A DNA stretch of 64,000 nt from Salipaludibacillus keqinensis (GTDB lineage Bacteria > Bacillota > Bacilli > Bacillales > Salisediminibacteriaceae), in assembly GCF_003226325.1 (NCBI RefSeq), contig NZ_PDOD01000002.1:868001-932000 (forward strand). Direction: 5' to 3'. The notes under the pieces were generated by a model, which did not search any database, was not told the origin of the DNA, and saw nothing but the letters and a program-made list of their open reading frames with translations. The translations under genes were made by a program, and so were the position numbers. Each line of letters opens with the position of its first letter. Positions within the stretch are counted from its first letter, which is position 1. Positions 27,168 to 36,086 of the stretch are shown here, in pieces.

Positions 27168-29204
27168 ATGTCTTCTCCTTCGCCCGGCCTTATTTTCGCT
27201 TTGGACATTGGGACTCGCTCAGTTGTCGGTCTCATTTTAGAAAAGCAAGATCAAGGCTATCATGTTCTCGATGTGTATAGTGTTGAACATAAAGAACGCT
27301 CCATGTTAGATGGACAAATCCATAATGTATTGGCTGTATCCAGTACGATTACATATGTTAAAACTCATTTAGAAAGAAAACACGGGACGCTTAAAAAGGT
27401 CTGTGTCGCCGCAGCAGGGCGATCACTAAAAACAAAACGATCGAAGGTTGAAGTGGATATTCTAGGTAAACCTATTTTTGAACGGCAGTCATTGCTTCAC
27501 CTGGAACTTAGTGCCGTCCAAAAAGCACAATTTGATCTAGCTAATGATTCTTACTCAAATCAAAAAGTGAACGACTATTGTGTTGGATATTCTGTGATCG
27601 ATTATCGGCTCGATGGAGAGGCAATTGGAAGTCTTGTGGACCAAAGAGGTGAAACGGCCTCTGTTGAAGTGATTGCCACTTTTCTACCAAAGGTAGTCGT
27701 TGAGTCTCTCATATCTGCCTTGCAGCGGTCAAATTTGGAATTAGAAGCGCTGACATTAGAGCCTATTGCAGCAATCAATGTATTAATCCCACAATCAATG
27801 AGGAGACTCAATGTCGCCCTAATCGATATAGGTGCTGGAACATCAGATATAGCCATCACAGACTATGGAACAGTGACTGCTTATGGAATGGTGCCAAATG
27901 CAGGAGATGAGATTACTGAAGAATTAAGTGATCACTTTCTATTGGACTTTCCAGATGCAGAAAGAATAAAACGAGATCTGTCTGTAAAAGACAAAGTCAT
28001 CATGCAAGATATATTGGGGATGGAAAACAGTTATCCTAATGAAGAGGTAGTAGAAGCCCTTCAACCAGCGATTAACCACTTAGCAGATCAAATCACTCTA
28101 GAAATCATAAGATTGAATGGACACTCTCCAAAGGCCGTTATGCTCGTTGGCGGTGGGAGTTTGACGCCCCTTCTACCTGAGAAAATAGCTGAACGGTTAG
28201 AACTTCCTAAAAGCCGAGTAGCTATAAGGGGCATTGATGCTATAAAAGGTCTAACGTTCGAACAGGAATATGAGGCTACTCCTGAGTTGGTGACTCCGAT
28301 CGGGATCGCTATTGCAGCTAAAGAAAGTCCAGTGGAATACATCAGTATACGCGTAAATGAACAAACCGTTCGCTTGTTTGATATTAAGAAACTAACGGTA
28401 GGCGACGGCCTGTTATCTAGTGGGGTAGAATTATCCAAGCTTTATGGGAAACCAGGTATGGCGATTATGCTGAAATTGAATGGCAGAGTAGTATCTATCC
28501 CTGGTCAACACGGAACTCCGCCTGTATTAAAGAAAAACGGCTTGGAGACAGAATTAGATGCACCTTTAGTTCATGAAGACTATATTGAAGTTTCAAAAGG
28601 TCAGAATGGTGCCGATGCAACAGCTACCATTAGAGACGTCTTAGATGAACAACCAACCTTGTCGATCATATTCAATGGTCAACAAAGAAGGGTAGCACCG
28701 ATCATCTTGAAAAATGGTCAGCAGGCAATGCTAAGTGACCAATTAAACGATCGAGATGAAATAGAATGTTATCCCCCGAAAACTGTTGAAGATTTGGCTT
28801 CCAAATTAGATTTAAAAGGAGACCTTATCACCTCTTCACCAGTACAAGTATATATTAACAATCAGTCGGTCACCTTACATGAAAAAAAAGCAACTGTATT
28901 TATTAATGGGATCAACGCCTCAACTTCTGCACCTATAAAGTCCGGTGATAAATTGGACATTATTTCAGAAGAAGATCAAGATCTCACGCTAAAATCTGCC
29001 ATAGAAAAACTTTATGATCTCTCCTATCGTGAAATTGTCGTCACATTTAATAATGAACCTGTCCGTTTAGAAAAAGAAATGTACGATTGCTTTCAAAACA
29101 GGGAACACATTTCTCTGTATTCTCCCATAAAACAAGGAGATCGTATTGAAGTAACAAAAAAAAAAATATTTCTTTTATCTTTCAAGATGTATTTGCGAAA
29201 GTGA
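27168..29204 (+). CDS. Large FtsA/PilM-like actin-fold ATPase with tandem C-terminal modules
   Basis: An actin-fold protein of the FtsA/PilM group: phosphate-1 motif ALDIGTRSVVG near residues 11-21, an SHS2-like insert, phosphate-2 DIGAGTSD near 221-228 and adenosine motif LVGGGSLTP near 326. Its 678 residues far exceed normal FtsA (about 420-440). From about 385 onward come repeated short modules of the form V-x-h-N-x...L...GDxIE, for example VYINNQSVTL...IKSGDKLDII and VTFNNEPVRL...IKQGDRIEVT. The reading frame ends soon after an A11 run; the same pattern continues in another frame to 29329. Exact function unknown; not the dcw-cluster FtsA by context. Confidence 0.8.
   Translation: MSSPSPGLIFALDIGTRSVVGLILEKQDQGYHVLDVYSVEHKERSMLDGQIHNVLAVSSTITYVKTHLERKHGTLKKVCVAAAGRSLKTKRSKVEVDILGKPIFERQSLLHLELSAVQKAQFDLANDSYSNQKVNDYCVGYSVIDYRLDGEAIGSLVDQRGETASVEVIATFLPKVVVESLISALQRSNLELEALTLEPIAAINVLIPQSMRRLNVALIDIGAGTSDIAITDYGTVTAYGMVPNAGDEITEELSDHFLLDFPDAERIKRDLSVKDKVIMQDILGMENSYPNEEVVEALQPAINHLADQITLEIIRLNGHSPKAVMLVGGGSLTPLLPEKIAERLELPKSRVAIRGIDAIKGLTFEQEYEATPELVTPIGIAIAAKESPVEYISIRVNEQTVRLFDIKKLTVGDGLLSSGVELSKLYGKPGMAIMLKLNGRVVSIPGQHGTPPVLKKNGLETELDAPLVHEDYIEVSKGQNGADATATIRDVLDEQPTLSIIFNGQQRRVAPIILKNGQQAMLSDQLNDRDEIECYPPKTVEDLASKLDLKGDLITSSPVQVYINNQSVTLHEKKATVFINGINASTSAPIKSGDKLDIISEEDQDLTLKSAIEKLYDLSYREIVVTFNNEPVRLEKEMYDCFQNREHISLYSPIKQGDRIEVTKKKIFLLSFKMYLRK
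29156..29166 (+). other. A11 run at the frame break of the FtsA-like gene
   Basis: Eleven consecutive A residues. One extra A, or a -1 ribosomal slip, joins the upstream frame to the downstream one and removes the early stop at 29202-29204. Confidence 0.75.
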
Positions 29205-29329
29205 ATATTCAAAAACCGAATGATCAGCAGAAACGACCAGTCATCTTAAGAAATGAGCAAGAAACCTCGTTCTCTTCTCACATTCACCATGGTGATATTC
29301 TTGCTTTAAAATGGGTAGATTTAGAATAG
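29167..29329 (+). pseudogene. Out-of-frame C-terminal part of the FtsA-like gene
   Basis: Read in the -1 frame relative to the main ORF, 53 codons after the A run are open up to the TAG at 29327-29329. They encode NISFIFQDVFAKVNIQ...RPVILRNEQ...HHGDILALKW, the same module pattern (..LRN.....GDxhxh) as the in-frame repeats. The terminator begins only five bases after this TAG, which supports it as the original gene end. It may be a sequencing error, a real mutation, or slippage. Confidence 0.7.
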
Positions 29330-29333
29330 AACA

Positions 29334-29369
29334 AAAGCTGTACCAAACGGATTCGTTTGGCACAGCTTT
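29334..29369 (+). terminator. Terminator of the FtsA-like gene
   Basis: AAAGCTGTACCAAACG and CGTTTGGCACAGCTTT, one mismatch, 4-nt loop, followed by ATTTAAT. It is also placed to serve ytxJ on the minus strand. Confidence 0.75.
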
Positions 29370-29390
29370 ATTTAATCGCTAGGTCCATAA

Positions 29391-29723
29391 TTACAGTTGA
29401 GTAGTTGCTTTTTCAGCGTTTTTCTTTGTTACCTTCCAATGGGATGCGTTCCAAACCACTTCTTCTTTGTTAATAAATAGCACTTGAGGTGATTCATGCT
29501 TCACATTTAAGTCTTCAGCTATTTCATGGGAAACGTCTCGTAGCTCTTGAACATTTAAATAATAAACAGGATAAGCTGGATTAGAATCTGCATAACTTTC
29601 CATTTCGTTAAAGGCTTCACTGCTTATTGGGCAAGTTGTGCTGTTCTTCATTAGAAAAAAAGGTTCATTTTGTTTATAAAGCTCAGTGAGTTGCTCTTTA
29701 CTTTCAATCTTTTTCATACTCAA
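29391..29723 (-). CDS. ytxJ: YtxJ, thioredoxin-fold monothiol (bacilliredoxin-like) protein
   Basis: Member of the YtxJ family, proposed to act in bacillithiol-linked redox exchange. The 110-residue protein has a thioredoxin-like fold with a single cysteine in NSTTCPIS (residue 29) and a cis-proline block ESPQVLFI. The start is TTG at 29723, seven bases after GGGAGG; an ATG six bases further in is possible. It is last in the ytxG-ytxH-ytxJ operon, a general-stress and early-stationary unit in B. subtilis. Confidence 0.9.
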   Translation of the reverse strand: MSMKKIESKEQLTELYKQNEPFFLMKNSTTCPISSEAFNEMESYADSNPAYPVYYLNVQELRDVSHEIAEDLNVKHESPQVLFINKEEVVWNASHWKVTKKNAEKATTQL

Positions 29724-29745
29724 GATGATGCCTCCCTAAATCAAT

Positions 29746-30195
29746 TCATCGTTCATTTTTCAATCGTTCTTTTTCTTCCACTTCTTTCACCAGTTGTTCT
29801 ACAGAGCGCTGTAAATCTTCCACTTCTTGCCTTACAGAAGCAGCAATATCTTCACTGATTCCGCCTAGATCATCCACTAAGTTATCGGCCGACTCTGTCA
29901 ATTGCTCCATATCTTTTCTCAGTGAAAAAGAAAGTCGTTTCACTTTATCATAAAGATGAGTAGACTGATCCGACACGCTTCTAGCTGCCGTTGTAGCCAT
30001 CGTGCTTCCTTTTTCTACAGCTTGATTTGTCCAATCTGACGTTTTATGTTTCGCTACCTTCGCCTGCTCATTAATAGAACCTCGAAGCTCTCTGCCAGAT
30101 TTAGGTGTCAACAAGAACGCAACAGAAGCTCCAATTACGCCTCCAACCAAACCTCCGATTAAGAAGTCTTTTGTGTTAATTCCTTGATCACTCAT
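29746..30195 (-). CDS. ytxH: YtxH domain general stress protein
   Basis: Small envelope-associated stress protein of unknown mechanism. The 149 residues start with a glycine-rich membrane segment (DFLIGGLVGGVIGASVAFLL, about 9-28), then TPKSGRELRG, the YtxH signature, and a long amphipathic helical tail rich in heptads. The ATG at 30195 is preferred to the one six bases earlier because GGGAGG is then seven bases away. It is the middle gene of ytxGHJ. Confidence 0.88.
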   Translation of the reverse strand: MSDQGINTKDFLIGGLVGGVIGASVAFLLTPKSGRELRGSINEQAKVAKHKTSDWTNQAVEKGSTMATTAARSVSDQSTHLYDKVKRLSFSLRKDMEQLTESADNLVDDLGGISEDIAASVRQEVEDLQRSVEQLVKEVEEKERLKNER

Positions 30196-30231
30196 GTTCA
30201 TTCCTCCCTTAACTATTTCCTGAACTAAGTA

Positions 30232-30669
30232 TTAAAGATTTTGCTTCGTTGTATTCGCTGCCTTCTTCGCTTTGTATTTCGTCCAAAAATCCAAGACCAC
30301 ATTGCCCCATTTCACAGCATTAGCCACTTGCTCTGATTGTTCATCGGCTTTACTAGAAACAGCATTAGAAACTTTTTTAACAGATCGATTCATATTTTGG
30401 AATGATTCTCCTAGATCCTTGGCGGCATCAAACACAGAGTTAAGTGAATCAGATTTATGTTGTAAGTCATCTGCTAACTGATTCGTCTTATGTAATAACT
30501 GTGTAGATTCTTTTGTTATACCATCCACTTGACTTTGCATTCCTTCAACCGTTGTAGAAACATTTTCCAAAGTCTTTTTCACTGATTGCAACGTTTGAAT
30601 AATGTAAAACACAAGAAACGCAAACGCAATTGCGATAATTGCTACACTAACGTACATTAACCATTCCAT
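30232..30669 (-). CDS. ytxG: YtxG, DUF948 membrane-anchored coiled-coil stress protein
   Basis: First gene of the ytxGHJ stress operon. The 145-residue protein has one N-terminal membrane helix (about residues 5-26) followed by a helical, coiled-coil-like region (about 30-110) and a basic tail (KYKAKKAAN). The function is not known. ATG at 30669 has GGAGGTATGTGAC upstream. A sigma-H-type promoter lies 53-82 bases upstream; in B. subtilis the operon responds to sigma-B and sigma-H. Confidence 0.88.
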   Translation of the reverse strand: MEWLMYVSVAIIAIAFAFLVFYIIQTLQSVKKTLENVSTTVEGMQSQVDGITKESTQLLHKTNQLADDLQHKSDSLNSVFDAAKDLGESFQNMNRSVKKVSNAVSSKADEQSEQVANAVKWGNVVLDFWTKYKAKKAANTTKQNL

Positions 30670-30721
30670 GTCACATACCTCCTGATTATTCCTTATTTTT
30701 CATTTTAACCTTATAACGTTA

Positions 30722-30751
30722 AGATTCAACATCTTTTGCGAAATTTCCTGC
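30722..30751 (-). promoter_or_regulatory. Sigma-H promoter of ytxGHJ
   Basis: Minus strand GCAGGAAAT, 12 nt, GTTGAATCT. It matches the sigma-H pattern except one W position. The -35 is identical to that of refZ in this window. A clear sigma-B element was not seen. Confidence 0.7.
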
Positions 30752-30857
30752 TATGATTCGCGAATTATTGCCGTTCCACCCTCTATTCTGGTTAATTTGG
30801 AAAGAAGTGTGTAGAATAGAAATGGTAATCATACCAATAAAATCAAGGAGGCAAACG

Positions 30858-31973
30858 ATGAGAGATCCTCGCGTGACGAAACTAGCTCAAAATCTAATAC
30901 ATTATTCTGTCAATCTTCAAAAGGGAGAAAAAATTCTGATCGAAAACTTCGGTGTCCAAAAAGAATTGGTGAAAGCATTGGTAGAAGAAGCTTATAAAGC
31001 TGATGCTATTCCCTTTGTTTCCCTTAAAGAGCATGAAATAAACCGTAGTTTGTTAATAGGAGCGTCTAGAGAACAACAAGAACAAACCGCAGAGTTTGAA
31101 GCCTACGTCATGGATCAAATGGATGCTTACATTGGCCTTAGAGCTGGTGATAATATAAATGAGCTTTCAGATGTACCTTCGGAGAAGATGAGTTTACATC
31201 AACAAACAGTGGGTACTAAAGTTCACAGGCATATACGTATCGCAAAAACAAAATGGGTAGTTCTCAGATATCCTAGTCATTCTATGGCACAGCTAGCTAA
31301 GATGAGCACTGAAGGATTTGAAGATTTTTACTTCAATGTTTGTAACTTAGATTATGCCAAAATGGAACTAGCGATGGACGCACTGGTCAAGCGTATGAAT
31401 AACACTGATACCGTAAGACTGACAGGGAAAGATACAGACATTACATTCTCAATTAAAGACATTCCAGCAATTAAGTGTGCAGGAAGATTGAATATTCCTG
31501 ATGGAGAAGTTTATTCTGCTCCCGTGAAGCATTCTGTTAACGGCACAATTACTTATAACACAGCTTCTCCGTACCAAGGAACAACCTTTGAAAATGTGAA
31601 ACTAACATTTAAAGACGGGAAAATCATCGATGCTACGTCCAACGACACAAAAAAAATAAATGAAATTTTTGATACGGATGAAGGAGCTAGATATATCGGG
31701 GAATTCGCAATCGGTGTTAACCCTCACATTCTCCATCCAATGCAGGATATCTTGTTCGACGAAAAAATTGATGGCAGTTTCCATTTCACACCAGGCCAAG
31801 CATACGAAAATGCATATAACGGTAACGATTCTTCCATCCACTGGGATCTCGTCCATATTCAAAGGCCCGAATATGGCGGTGGAAATATTTATTTCGACGG
31901 TGAACTCATTCGCGAAAATGGACGTTTTGTCGTCCCGGAATTAGACGGATTAAATCCAGAAAACTTGAAATAA
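30858..31973 (+). CDS. ampS: Aminopeptidase, M29 family
   Basis: Metallo-aminopeptidase that trims N-terminal residues from peptides in the cytosol. The 371-residue protein follows the thermophilic aminopeptidase family: N-terminal LAQNLIHYSVNLQKGEKILIE, and metal-ligand regions with NIPDGEVYSAP, EFAIGVN, an HFTPGQAY stretch and SSIHWDLVH near the C-terminus. ATG at 30858 follows AAGGAGG; the long in-frame upstream extension has no ribosome site. It is divergent from ytxGHJ and convergent with murC, the same order as in B. subtilis. Confidence 0.93.
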   Translation: MRDPRVTKLAQNLIHYSVNLQKGEKILIENFGVQKELVKALVEEAYKADAIPFVSLKEHEINRSLLIGASREQQEQTAEFEAYVMDQMDAYIGLRAGDNINELSDVPSEKMSLHQQTVGTKVHRHIRIAKTKWVVLRYPSHSMAQLAKMSTEGFEDFYFNVCNLDYAKMELAMDALVKRMNNTDTVRLTGKDTDITFSIKDIPAIKCAGRLNIPDGEVYSAPVKHSVNGTITYNTASPYQGTTFENVKLTFKDGKIIDATSNDTKKINEIFDTDEGARYIGEFAIGVNPHILHPMQDILFDEKIDGSFHFTPGQAYENAYNGNDSSIHWDLVHIQRPEYGGGNIYFDGELIRENGRFVVPELDGLNPENLK

Positions 31974-32128
31974 GAATTGCAAACTCCTTCTTAGAAAAAA
32001 AGATTGCTTTTGAACTGGTTAGATCCGGATTTAATCGCCCTTCTTGCAATTGATAAGGAGTTCTGTCCCTAGTAGATTCACTTTCCTGCTATGACAGTTA
32101 TCCATGATTATAAGAATAAGCCAAAGGG

Positions 32129-32161
32129 AAAAGCCAACTCGTTTTATGTGAGTTGGCTTTT
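32129..32161. terminator. Bidirectional terminator between ampS and murC
   Basis: AAAAGCCAACTC and GAGTTGGCTTTT, 12 bp perfect, 9-nt loop. Confidence 0.85.
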
Positions 32162-32189
32162 GGCTATATGATTTGAATTTTCTAGTCGT

Positions 32190-33485
32190 TTATAGTGTCT
32201 TTTCGTAAGCCGTCTGAAACTTTTGTACATCTCCCGCTCCCATGAATACAAGGACAGCCTTTTCGTGCTTTTGCAATACGTCCATTTCTTCTTCTTTAAT
32301 TAGCGAGGCATTAGGTATTTTATCTTGTAAATCTTCAATAGAAAGTTGCCCATCTTTCTCCCTTGCAGAAGAGAAAATATCGCATAAATAAACATGATCC
32401 GCTTCACTTAAGCTAGCTGCAAATTCATCTAAAAACGCTTTTGTTCTTGTGAACGTATGAGGCTGAAATATCGCCACTACATCTTTATTTGTATATTTCT
32501 TTTTAGCCGATTCGATCGTCGCTGAAATCTCAGTTGGATGATGAGCATAATCATCAATGAGAATTTGATCTTTTCGTTTCTTTTCCGTAAAACGTCTCTT
32601 CACACCTTGAAACGTTTTTAATTGAGCTTGAACCGTTTCCAACTCGATCTCCTCATAGTGACATAATGCAATAATTGATAAAGCATTCAACACGTGGTGA
32701 GAACCGTATCCTGGGATGGTAAACGATCCATACAATGAACTTCGGACATATACATCAAAGTGCGTACCTTGATCGTCCGTTCTAATATCCTTTGCATAGA
32801 AATCGTTATCTTCACTTAACCCGTAATAAAGTACCGGAACTTGCGCGTTCAATTCTTGTAAATGTTGATCATCACCGCAAGCGATAATCGCCTTTTTTAC
32901 TTGCATCGCCATTTCTTGAAATGCTTGGAACACATCACTGACATCCTTGAAATAATCAGGATGGTCAAAGTCAACGTTGGTCATAATTGCATAGTCCGGG
33001 TGATAATTCAAGAAGTGTCGTCTATATTCACAAGCTTCAAAAACAAAATATTCACTTTCTTCTTTCCCTTTGCCAGTTCCATCGCCAATCAAGTAGGATG
33101 TCGGTCTAGCCGCACCTAAAACATGAGAAAGAAGTCCGGTCGTTGTCGTCTTGCCGTGAGAACCTGTTACAGCAATACTAGTGAAGTTTTGGATGAATTC
33201 TCCCAAAAAGTGAGGATATGAATGAACCTCCATATTCAATTCTGCTGCTGCTTGAATTTCAGCATTCTTTTCATTATAAGCCGGTGAAGCAATGATCGTT
33301 TGTCCTTGACGAATATTCTCTTTTTCAAATGAAAGGATCGGAATTCCTTTTTGCTCTAAAGGCTTTTGTGTGAAAAATACTTTGTCCACGTCTGAACCTT
33401 GCACTTGATATTTCATATCATTTAGTATTTGAGCTAAGGCGCTCATTCCCGATCCTTTAATTCCAATAAAATGGTAAACTGTCAT
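32190..33485 (-). CDS. murC: UDP-N-acetylmuramate--L-alanine ligase
   Basis: ATP-dependent ligase that adds L-alanine to UDP-MurNAc, the first amino acid of the peptidoglycan stem. The 431-residue Mur ligase has a Rossmann start ([13 protein letters not shown]), the ATP loop GSHGKTTT at residues 108-115, a central [10 protein letters not shown] block and a C-terminal domain with [10 protein letters not shown]. In Bacillaceae murC is separate from the dcw cluster and lies near sftA, as here. It is a single-gene unit with its own terminator. Confidence 0.95.
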   Translation of the reverse strand: MTVYHFIGIKGSGMSALAQILNDMKYQVQGSDVDKVFFTQKPLEQKGIPILSFEKENIRQGQTIIASPAYNEKNAEIQAAAELNMEVHSYPHFLGEFIQNFTSIAVTGSHGKTTTTGLLSHVLGAARPTSYLIGDGTGKGKEESEYFVFEACEYRRHFLNYHPDYAIMTNVDFDHPDYFKDVSDVFQAFQEMAMQVKKAIIACGDDQHLQELNAQVPVLYYGLSEDNDFYAKDIRTDDQGTHFDVYVRSSLYGSFTIPGYGSHHVLNALSIIALCHYEEIELETVQAQLKTFQGVKRRFTEKKRKDQILIDDYAHHPTEISATIESAKKKYTNKDVVAIFQPHTFTRTKAFLDEFAASLSEADHVYLCDIFSSAREKDGQLSIEDLQDKIPNASLIKEEEMDVLQKHEKAVLVFMGAGDVQKFQTAYEKTL

Positions 33486-33679
33486 GATTGAACCTCCACG
33501 TTCTGATTTAAATCTTAACTTTATTTATACTAAAGAATTCTGTTTTACATTAATTAAACTAAGCAGTAAATGGGTAATGTTAACCCATTATAGCAAAAAA
33601 GGAAACCAAGAACCATCAAACCGTTGTCCTTCTTTCTGTAAAGATTCAACTCCTCGATTTAGCCCCATAGTTACCGATG

Positions 33680-34348
33680 TTAGCTAAGTTTTTGAGAATT
33701 TAGTGCGTCAATGCCATATTCCTTTAAATACCTTCTATAAACTGTCTTCCCTTTAGCAAATACTGCTTCTAATTGACTAATCAGTTTATCTTCTTCTCTA
33801 GAGTCAATTTTTATTGTAGGACCGATCAACTTCTTCTCATAGCCAATGGAAGCTATCCGAGCGAAAACTAATTCCCCTTCTTCTAGATTAGCTGAGAATA
33901 AATAGGGTGTAGCTTCCAGTGTCTTGTTGTCCTCACTAAATAGAGGAGTATAGATCACTCGTCCGTTCTCCACCTTATGAACACGTATAGGCTCAAGGTG
34001 CATGAGCATCAAAATTCCTGATAACTCCAACATCTCTTTTGACAACTCTGTTTTTTTAGTACGAACAAATAGATCGAGTAATCTCGAACCAACTACAGTC
34101 ACATAATCAAATAATAACCAATGCTCAAAATGTAATTGTAAATTCTTATCTAATTCTAGTTCGGTTTCTAATCCTAGTTTATGACGGAACAGGTGCTTTG
34201 CTCGAACTTTCTCACGAAGGTTCGTTTCCGATTCAACATAGGTAAACATCCAATCATAAAGATCCGCAAAGATTCCATTCACTTTTTTTTGTTTAAATTT
34301 CTTTACTTTCTGCAGATCTACTAGAAATTCTGCTTTCTTACGATCCAT
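33680..34348 (-). CDS. Conserved-looking protein of unknown function
   Basis: Not recognised. The 222-residue soluble protein has a basic start (MDRKKAEFLVDLQKVKKFKQKK) followed by a mixed helical/strand core. The segment LQLHFEHWLLFDYVTVVGSRLLDLF recalls helical N-terminal regions of SEC-C-type proteins, but this is only a visual likeness and no SEC-C cysteines are present. ATG at 34348 has AAAGGAG; an upstream in-frame start is rejected. It lies alone between murC and the nicotinate phosphoribosyltransferase operon. Confidence 0.72.
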   Translation of the reverse strand: MDRKKAEFLVDLQKVKKFKQKKVNGIFADLYDWMFTYVESETNLREKVRAKHLFRHKLGLETELELDKNLQLHFEHWLLFDYVTVVGSRLLDLFVRTKKTELSKEMLELSGILMLMHLEPIRVHKVENGRVIYTPLFSEDNKTLEATPYLFSANLEEGELVFARIASIGYEKKLIGPTIKIDSREEDKLISQLEAVFAKGKTVYRRYLKEYGIDALNSQKLS

Positions 34349-34482
34349 TTCACATACTCCTTTAATCGTTCTGCTCAAATAATAACAACGAGCAATCTCT
34401 ATTTACTCATTCCCTAAAAACCTTTCAATACTTTTTTCATAAGCTTGCCCTGTTTCTATTTCACGATGATTAAATCAAAGAG

Positions 34483-34518
34483 AAAAGCTGTTCAACTTTA
34501 CACAATTGAACAGCTTTT
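34483..34518 (-). terminator. Terminator of the nicotinate phosphoribosyltransferase operon
   Basis: AAAAGCTGTTCAA and TTGAACAGCTTTT, 13 bp perfect, 10-nt loop. Its stem is nearly identical to the terminator at 46984-47023. Confidence 0.85.
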
Positions 34519-34526
34519 CTTCTTAT

Positions 34527-35630
34527 TTAATTTAAATCAATTTTTTGTAATCGGTCATTCTTACGGAGTTTGCGTCCTGTTTTCGCTTGAGGCTGTCCAT
34601 TTAATGTAACACTGTCACCTGTGAAGCCGATATGAATATTGAGAAGACTACTCCCTACACCATACATATCCACTGGAGCGCCGATTCTCTCATACCTTTC
34701 AATGCGTTTGGCATCAAACCCACCTGAAGCAACAATTTTAACATGTTGAAACCCTTCTATGTCTAGCGCTTCCCTAAGAGCAAACAAAAGTTTAGGGTTA
34801 ACACCACGAGGATCAAACGTCCCTAGAACCTCAGGGTGTCTATTGAAATACTTGTCAATTAAATGATTAGACGTATCTACCCTTACTCCTTCTAATTCAT
34901 TCCCAAAAGCCCTCGCGACTTTAAGGGAATCCGTAATGACATCATTATTGTAGTCGACTAAAGCCAATAGTCCGTCATCGGGATAGGTTTCTTTGTAGGC
35001 TTTCGTAGCTTCAACAACGTCTCCTTCGAACAATTGAATCAGAGCGTGAGGCATGGTCCCCATTCCTCTTTTGCCCCACCATTCATTCATAGCATGAGTA
35101 GCCTGGGCTTTGGAACCACCTATATACGCTGCATAGCCATCACCTGATTGCATCATAAAGTGATCGTCTCTATCTCCCATGAAAATAACTGGCTTTTCCA
35201 CTCCTGATGATTTTGCAGCTTTAACCACTTCATACACATTAGTTGCTACAGATGTTCTGCGAGCAAAGATTCCATCGATGACCCCTTCTAAAAATCCAAA
35301 ATGTTGGTAAGGCCCTTTGATCGTCATCACTGTTTCAAAAGGATCTACTTTGTCTCCATCTTCCAAAGAGTAAACTTCTAACTCTTCAGGTTTAGTAGCG
35401 AATGTTTCTAATAAGGCAAGGACTTCATCGGTACCACACAATACCGACTGAGACTTTTGAAAAAACTGCATAGTCACGACATTATCTGGCTTGTACTTTT
35501 CAGCAATTTCTTTTGTTTTGAGAAAATAAACGGCCGAAAACCAGCCTTCGCCTACTCTCTCATCAAATTTAAACGTCTTATTCGTTAACCTTTTTATTTT
35601 ACCTTCAAGCTTCAGACCAATTTCCTTCAT
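34527..35630 (-). CDS. Nicotinate phosphoribosyltransferase
   Basis: Joins nicotinate to PRPP to give nicotinate mononucleotide, the salvage entry to NAD. The 367-residue protein is the shorter archaeal/Firmicute-type branch: N-terminal TFKFDERVGEG, GTMPHALIQLF, DYNNDVITDSLKVA, GVRVDTSNH and the phosphate-binding KIVASGGFDAKRI block. It is preceded by a 62-residue unknown gene 32 bases upstream on the same strand, probably one transcript. Gene symbol withheld because Bacillus PncB is a longer, different branch. Confidence 0.88.
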   Translation of the reverse strand: MKEIGLKLEGKIKRLTNKTFKFDERVGEGWFSAVYFLKTKEIAEKYKPDNVVTMQFFQKSQSVLCGTDEVLALLETFATKPEELEVYSLEDGDKVDPFETVMTIKGPYQHFGFLEGVIDGIFARRTSVATNVYEVVKAAKSSGVEKPVIFMGDRDDHFMMQSGDGYAAYIGGSKAQATHAMNEWWGKRGMGTMPHALIQLFEGDVVEATKAYKETYPDDGLLALVDYNNDVITDSLKVARAFGNELEGVRVDTSNHLIDKYFNRHPEVLGTFDPRGVNPKLLFALREALDIEGFQHVKIVASGGFDAKRIERYERIGAPVDMYGVGSSLLNIHIGFTGDSVTLNGQPQAKTGRKLRKNDRLQKIDLN

Positions 35631-35662
35631 TAATTTATCTCCTTGAACTTCCCTACTTCAAC

Positions 35663-35851
35663 TTAATGATAAAGGGTTTCTTTAGAATGCTCTTGAATAA
35701 CGGCTTCCATAATTTCAGCAACATCATGCTCGTTTACTTTTTGAATCCCATTTCTTAACACGATAAATTGGGATCGTTCTTCTAGTCTTAAAAGGTGAAG
35801 CCACTGCGGAGATACATATTGAACCAAATTTTCCAAAGACATCTGTTGCAT
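35663..35851 (-). CDS. Small protein of unknown function before the NAPRTase gene
   Basis: Not recognised. The 62-residue product has three parts by eye: a hydrophobic-helical start (MSLENLVQYVSPQWLHLLRLEER), a strand-like SQFIVLRNG, and an acidic helix HDVAEIMEAVIQEHSKE. ATG at 35851 follows GGGAGGG, a strong site that supports a real gene; the in-frame upstream extension runs through that site. It is 32 bases upstream of the nicotinate phosphoribosyltransferase gene and likely shares its transcript. Confidence 0.72.
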   Translation of the reverse strand: MQQMSLENLVQYVSPQWLHLLRLEERSQFIVLRNGIQKVNEHDVAEIMEAVIQEHSKETLYH

Positions 35852-36086
35852 TTGAACATCCCTCCCTGGTTTTAGTTCGATCTCGCGTGAAGATTGAAGC
35901 AAACGAAATCGATGTGAGTCACTACGCTAGCATATTCTTCGTTTTTCTCTTCATCACCTGAAAAGTATTCGCGGATCCCTTATTCAATTGTGACCGTGTT
36001 CGTGGAACAAGCTATATGATAAACATTGTATAGAAAAAAAGGAGTCATGTGTAGTCTTAATTCCTCTTTTATCTATTTTCTTCTTT

